Positions 13,845-16,425 of a stretch of 16,425 nucleotides of DNA are shown here, in pieces. The stretch is taken from NCBI GenBank assembly GCA_002389465.1, contig DGOT01000040.1:1-16425 (forward strand), given 5' to 3'. The notes below the pieces were generated by a model, which searched no databases, was not told where the DNA came from, and saw nothing but the letters and a program-made list of their open reading frames with translations. Position 1 is the first letter of the stretch. Each line of letters opens with the position of its first letter. The position numbers and the translations under genes are program-made. The DNA is from Bacteroidales bacterium UBA4459. GTDB taxonomy: Bacteria > Bacteroidota > Bacteroidia > Bacteroidales > F082.

Positions 13845-14969
13845 ATGAAATTTATTGTTTCGAGTACAGCATTATTAAGGAGCTTGCAAAAAATTAGTGG
13901 CGTTTTGAGTACAAGTTCGACATTACCCATATTGGAAGATTTTTTATTTGAACTTACCGAAGACAAACTGCGCATTACCTCATCAGATCTTGAAACAACA
14001 ATATCCGTTGAGTTAGCACCTGATAAAGCGGAAGACCCGGGCGTTGTGGCTATTCCGGCCAAGATGTTGCTGGATATAATGAAAACATTACCCGAATTGC
14101 CGGTAACTGTTTCGGTAAATATGGAAAACCTGGGAATAGAGTTATTTGCCGGTGAAGGAAAATACAAACTCGTTGGTCATCGCAGTGATGAGTTCCCGAA
14201 CGTTCCATCACTGGATAATCCGAAAACTCTGCAATTGAACGGCTCGTTGCTGGTGAATGCCTTTAACAAAACATTGTTTGCCACAGGTAATGACGAATTA
14301 CGTCCGGTGATGTCCGGCGTTTTATGTGAAATTAAAAAGAACAACATCACTTTTGTTGCTACCGATGCCCATAAACTGGTGAGATACCGGAGAAATGATG
14401 TTAAAACGGATGAGAATGCTTCTTTTATTCTCCCCAAGAAGCCGTTGAACCATTTAAAGAATATCATGCCTGATGATGACGAAGTGGATGTAAAACTGCA
14501 ATACACGGAAGCAAATGCCGTACTTGAGTTCGAGGACATCACATTGATTTGCCGACTGATCGAAGGTAAATATCCGAATTATGAAGCTGTTATTCCAACA
14601 CAAAACCCATTTAAACTTACGGTAGATCGTAAAACCCTGTTGAATGCACTGAGGCGTGTAGCTATTTTCGGTAGTAAGTCAACACACCAGGTTCGATTTA
14701 AAATTTCAGGTAAAGAATTGGTGCTGACTGCCGAAGACCTTGATTTTTCAAGTGAAGCAAAAGAACGGCTGACATGCAGTTATGAAGGTGATGATATTGA
14801 GATTGGCTTCAACTCCCGATTTTTGCAGGAAATGCTGGCCACTCTTGAGGTGGACAATGTAATAATGGAAATGTCGGCGCCTAACAGGGCAGGAATACTT
14901 CTTCCCGAAGAATCAGATGGAAAAGAGGAGATACTGATGCTGATCATGCCGGTCATGCTGACGCAATAG
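13845..14969 (+). CDS. dnaN: DNA polymerase III subunit beta (sliding clamp)
   Basis: A 374-residue beta clamp of normal length, with three repeated clamp domains (about 1-125, 126-250, 251-374). The start MKFIVSSTALLRSLQKISGV and the following TLPILEDFLF strand are family hallmarks. GHRSDEFPNVP in domain 1 and VRFKISGKELVLTAED in domain 3 are also typical, and the C-terminus IMPVMLTQ is the usual MP.x end that forms part of the partner-binding pocket. The clamp tethers DNA polymerase III and other replication or repair proteins to DNA. The ATG at 13845 is the only reasonable start. It is transcribed alone: DnaA-box matches lie about 85-105 bases upstream and a strong terminator lies 26 bases downstream. 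Confidence 0.98.
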   Translation: MKFIVSSTALLRSLQKISGVLSTSSTLPILEDFLFELTEDKLRITSSDLETTISVELAPDKAEDPGVVAIPAKMLLDIMKTLPELPVTVSVNMENLGIELFAGEGKYKLVGHRSDEFPNVPSLDNPKTLQLNGSLLVNAFNKTLFATGNDELRPVMSGVLCEIKKNNITFVATDAHKLVRYRRNDVKTDENASFILPKKPLNHLKNIMPDDDEVDVKLQYTEANAVLEFEDITLICRLIEGKYPNYEAVIPTQNPFKLTVDRKTLLNALRRVAIFGSKSTHQVRFKISGKELVLTAEDLDFSSEAKERLTCSYEGDDIEIGFNSRFLQEMLATLEVDNVIMEMSAPNRAGILLPEESDGKEEILMLIMPVMLTQ

Positions 14970-14995
14970 AATGCAAAGAAATTTATAATAACAGA

Positions 14996-15028
14996 ACAGG
15001 AGTGTGCTTTCATACTCCTGTTTTTTTT
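14996..15028 (+). terminator. Rho-independent terminator after dnaN
   Basis: ACAGGAGTGTG (14996-15006) pairs with CATACTCCTGT (15011-15021) around a CTTT loop: an 11-bp stem with one G-U pair, followed by an unbroken run of T to 15028. This should end the dnaN transcript and separate it from the aminotransferase-like gene. Confidence 0.9.
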
Positions 15029-15045
15029 ATAACTATTAACAGATC

Positions 15046-16209
15046 ATGATGTACGATTTTGATAAAATAATAGAACGCAGGAATACATCCTGCGTCAAAT
15101 ACGATCTGAGGGAAGTTTATTTCGGGCGGGCAGATATATTCCCGATGTGGGTAGCTGACATGGATTTTGAAACGCCCGGTTTTGTCAGGGATGCTGTTAG
15201 GGAAAGAGCAGCACATCCCATATACGGATACTCGATCAGGCCTGAAGCATATTTTACAAGCATAAGGCAGTGGGTTAGTAAAAGACATGACTGGCAGATT
15301 GAGAAGAACTGGATTCTTTTCTCTCCGGGTGTGGTTCCTGCACTGAATATGGCCACGCTTGCCTATACTGAACCCGGCGATGGTATCCTGGTGCAGCCAC
15401 CGGTATATTTTCCGTTTTTTAATGCCGTGAAAAAACACAACAGAATACTTGTTGAGAATCAGCTTATATACAACAGCGGAAGGTATTCGATCGATTTTAC
15501 TGATTTTGAACGAAAGATAAAAGAGGTGAAAATGTTTTTTCTTTCCAATCCGCACAACCCGGTGGGCCGGCTATGGAGCCGGGAAGAACTGAAGAGGATG
15601 GGGGATATCTGTGTGAAGCATGATGTACTCATCATTTCTGATGAGATCCATTGCGACCTTGTGTTACCCGGTTTTAAACATATTCCGATGGCCTCCCTGT
15701 CGGATGAAATAGCGGATAAAACCATTACATGCATGGCTCCAAGCAAAACATTTAATATGGCAGGGCTGGCTACTTCCTCAGTAATCACTAAAAATAAACG
15801 ACTCCGGCTTAAGTTGGCACGTGCTATCGAAAATATGCACATCGGAAACGGAAATATTTTTGGAACGGTAGCCTCTGTTGCGGCTTATGATAATGGAGAA
15901 CCGTGGCTGAATGAACTTATGCAGTATATCGAAACGAATTTTCGTTTGCTTGACGAATTTCTAAAAAGAGAAGTGCCTGTACTCGAGCTCATACAACCCG
16001 AGGCCACTTACCTGGCATGGATCGACTTCGGGGGAACCGGGCTGTCTGACAGGAAAATAGAAGAAAAATTACTGAATGAGGCAAAACTTGGTCTTAGCCC
16101 GGGGCCGGTGTTCGGTAAGGGGGGTGAAAGCTTCCAGCGGATGAACCTGGCTACGCCAAAAGCTAATTTGGAAATAGCTCTTGACGGGCTGAAATCGGTA
16201 TTCGGCTGA
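15046..16209 (+). CDS. PatB/MalY-type PLP-dependent C-S lyase (putative cystathionine beta-lyase)
   Basis: A 387-residue fold-type I PLP enzyme of the aminotransferase class I/II family, PatB/MalY branch. The N-terminal FDKIIERRNTSCVKYD and FPMWVADMDFETP segments are diagnostic of that branch. Other motifs are SNPHNPVGRLW (Asn171), IISDEIHCDL (Asp199), the PLP lysine Lys234 in APSKTFNMAGL, and the carboxylate-binding Arg in FQRMNLATP near the end. Such enzymes cleave cystathionine or related C-S beta-bonds to give pyruvate, ammonia and a thiol; some act as true aminotransferases, so the exact reaction is open. ATG 15046 and ATG 15049 are both possible. It lies downstream of the dnaN terminator and must have its own promoter, which I could not identify. 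Confidence 0.9.
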   Translation: MMYDFDKIIERRNTSCVKYDLREVYFGRADIFPMWVADMDFETPGFVRDAVRERAAHPIYGYSIRPEAYFTSIRQWVSKRHDWQIEKNWILFSPGVVPALNMATLAYTEPGDGILVQPPVYFPFFNAVKKHNRILVENQLIYNSGRYSIDFTDFERKIKEVKMFFLSNPHNPVGRLWSREELKRMGDICVKHDVLIISDEIHCDLVLPGFKHIPMASLSDEIADKTITCMAPSKTFNMAGLATSSVITKNKRLRLKLARAIENMHIGNGNIFGTVASVAAYDNGEPWLNELMQYIETNFRLLDEFLKREVPVLELIQPEATYLAWIDFGGTGLSDRKIEEKLLNEAKLGLSPGPVFGKGGESFQRMNLATPKANLEIALDGLKSVFG

Positions 16210-16224
16210 TGCCCAAATTTTTTA

Positions 16225-16232
16225 TATATTTG
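16225..16232 (+). promoter_or_regulatory. Probable -7 promoter element for the SRPBCC-family gene
   Basis: TATATTTG is an exact TAnnTTTG match, placed 27 bases before the ATG at 16260. The region is very AT-rich, so a chance match is possible. No -33 TTG is apparent. Confidence 0.4.
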
Positions 16233-16259
16233 AGACTGTATAACCAATAACTATGCTCT

Positions 16260-16425
16260 ATGAAAGCGTTAAAAGTACTCGGAGTTATTATTTCAATATT
16301 AATAGCCATTTTCCTGATTATCCCGTTTTTTCTGACTGATCATGTAACTATAAGCAGCGAAAAAAATATTCTGGCAAAGCCGGCAACTGTGTTTCAGCAG
16401 GTGAATATGTTGAAAAACTGGAAAA
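16260..16425 (+). CDS. SRPBCC (polyketide cyclase-like) family protein, N-terminal part
   Basis: The gene runs off the right edge; 55 residues are visible. It starts with Lys, then a strongly hydrophobic helix (about 6-24), and continues with a strand and then KPATVFQQVNMLKNWK. A single N-terminal membrane anchor followed by a 'V..S.xxI.A.P..VF..VN.L.NW' pattern is characteristic of Bacteroidota SRPBCC-domain proteins (START-like hydrophobic-ligand fold). The ligand and function are unknown. An ATG at 16253 is in another frame and closes quickly, so ATG 16260 is the start. The stop lies beyond the window. Confidence 0.75.
   Translation, partial: MKALKVLGVIISILIAIFLIIPFFLTDHVTISSEKNILAKPATVFQQVNMLKNWK

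Noticed and set aside
15010..15555. A 181-codon minus-strand frame opposite the PatB-like gene.
   Set aside because: It starts inside the conserved PLP-enzyme coding sequence and ends in the dnaN terminator; no promoter or family features support it.

Overview
The window looks like core chromosome from a member of the Bacteroidota, probably Bacteroidales/Marinilabiliales-like; the order is a guess from protein style only. Reasons: Bacteroidota-type protein variants (DnaA, an M48 CaaX-type protease, a short RsmI-like methylase, a SlyD-type FKBP), moderate-to-low GC, few Shine-Dalgarno sequences, and several exact matches to the Bacteroidota -7 promoter element TAnnTTTG just upstream of predicted starts. 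I saw no rRNA, tRNA, CRISPR array, insertion sequence, phage gene or pseudogene. Both window edges cut a gene.

Layout. 1-1390: the 3' end of a DUF2461-family gene (+) converges on a DUF3298 lipoprotein gene (-). 1391-2963: a divergent promoter region, then an EamA-type transporter and a YigZ/IMPACT-family gene (+), probably one operon. 2964-3184: a very AT-rich leader in front of dnaA. 3185-6875: dnaA, followed by a probable operon of a low-molecular-weight phosphatase, a serine racemase-like PLP enzyme and a tetrapyrrole-methylase-family methyltransferase. 6884-7390: slyD-like FKBP prolyl isomerase (-). 7559-10270: a tight three-gene operon (ABC ATPase, ABC-2 permease, trypsin-like lipoprotein protease), the last two overlapping by one base. 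10276-13607 (-): a VWA-domain membrane protein and a CaaX-type M48 membrane protease, one operon. 13608-13844: divergent intergenic region with two DnaA-box matches and several inverted repeats. 13845-14969: dnaN, followed by a strong intrinsic terminator. 15046-16209: a PatB/MalY-type C-S lyase. 16260-end: start of an SRPBCC-family gene.

Biology. Replication initiation (DnaA) and the sliding clamp (DnaN) are both here, about 9 kb apart, so the region is a candidate for the origin neighbourhood. The dnaN upstream region is the more origin-like of the two because it carries adjacent, same-orientation DnaA boxes. Much of the rest is housekeeping: rRNA-type methylation, protein folding, membrane proteolysis and small-molecule PLP chemistry. 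The least conventional unit is the ABC exporter operon ending in a lipoprotein protease. I found no clear defence, mobile or otherwise undescribed multi-gene system; the better leads are regulatory or concern variant active sites.
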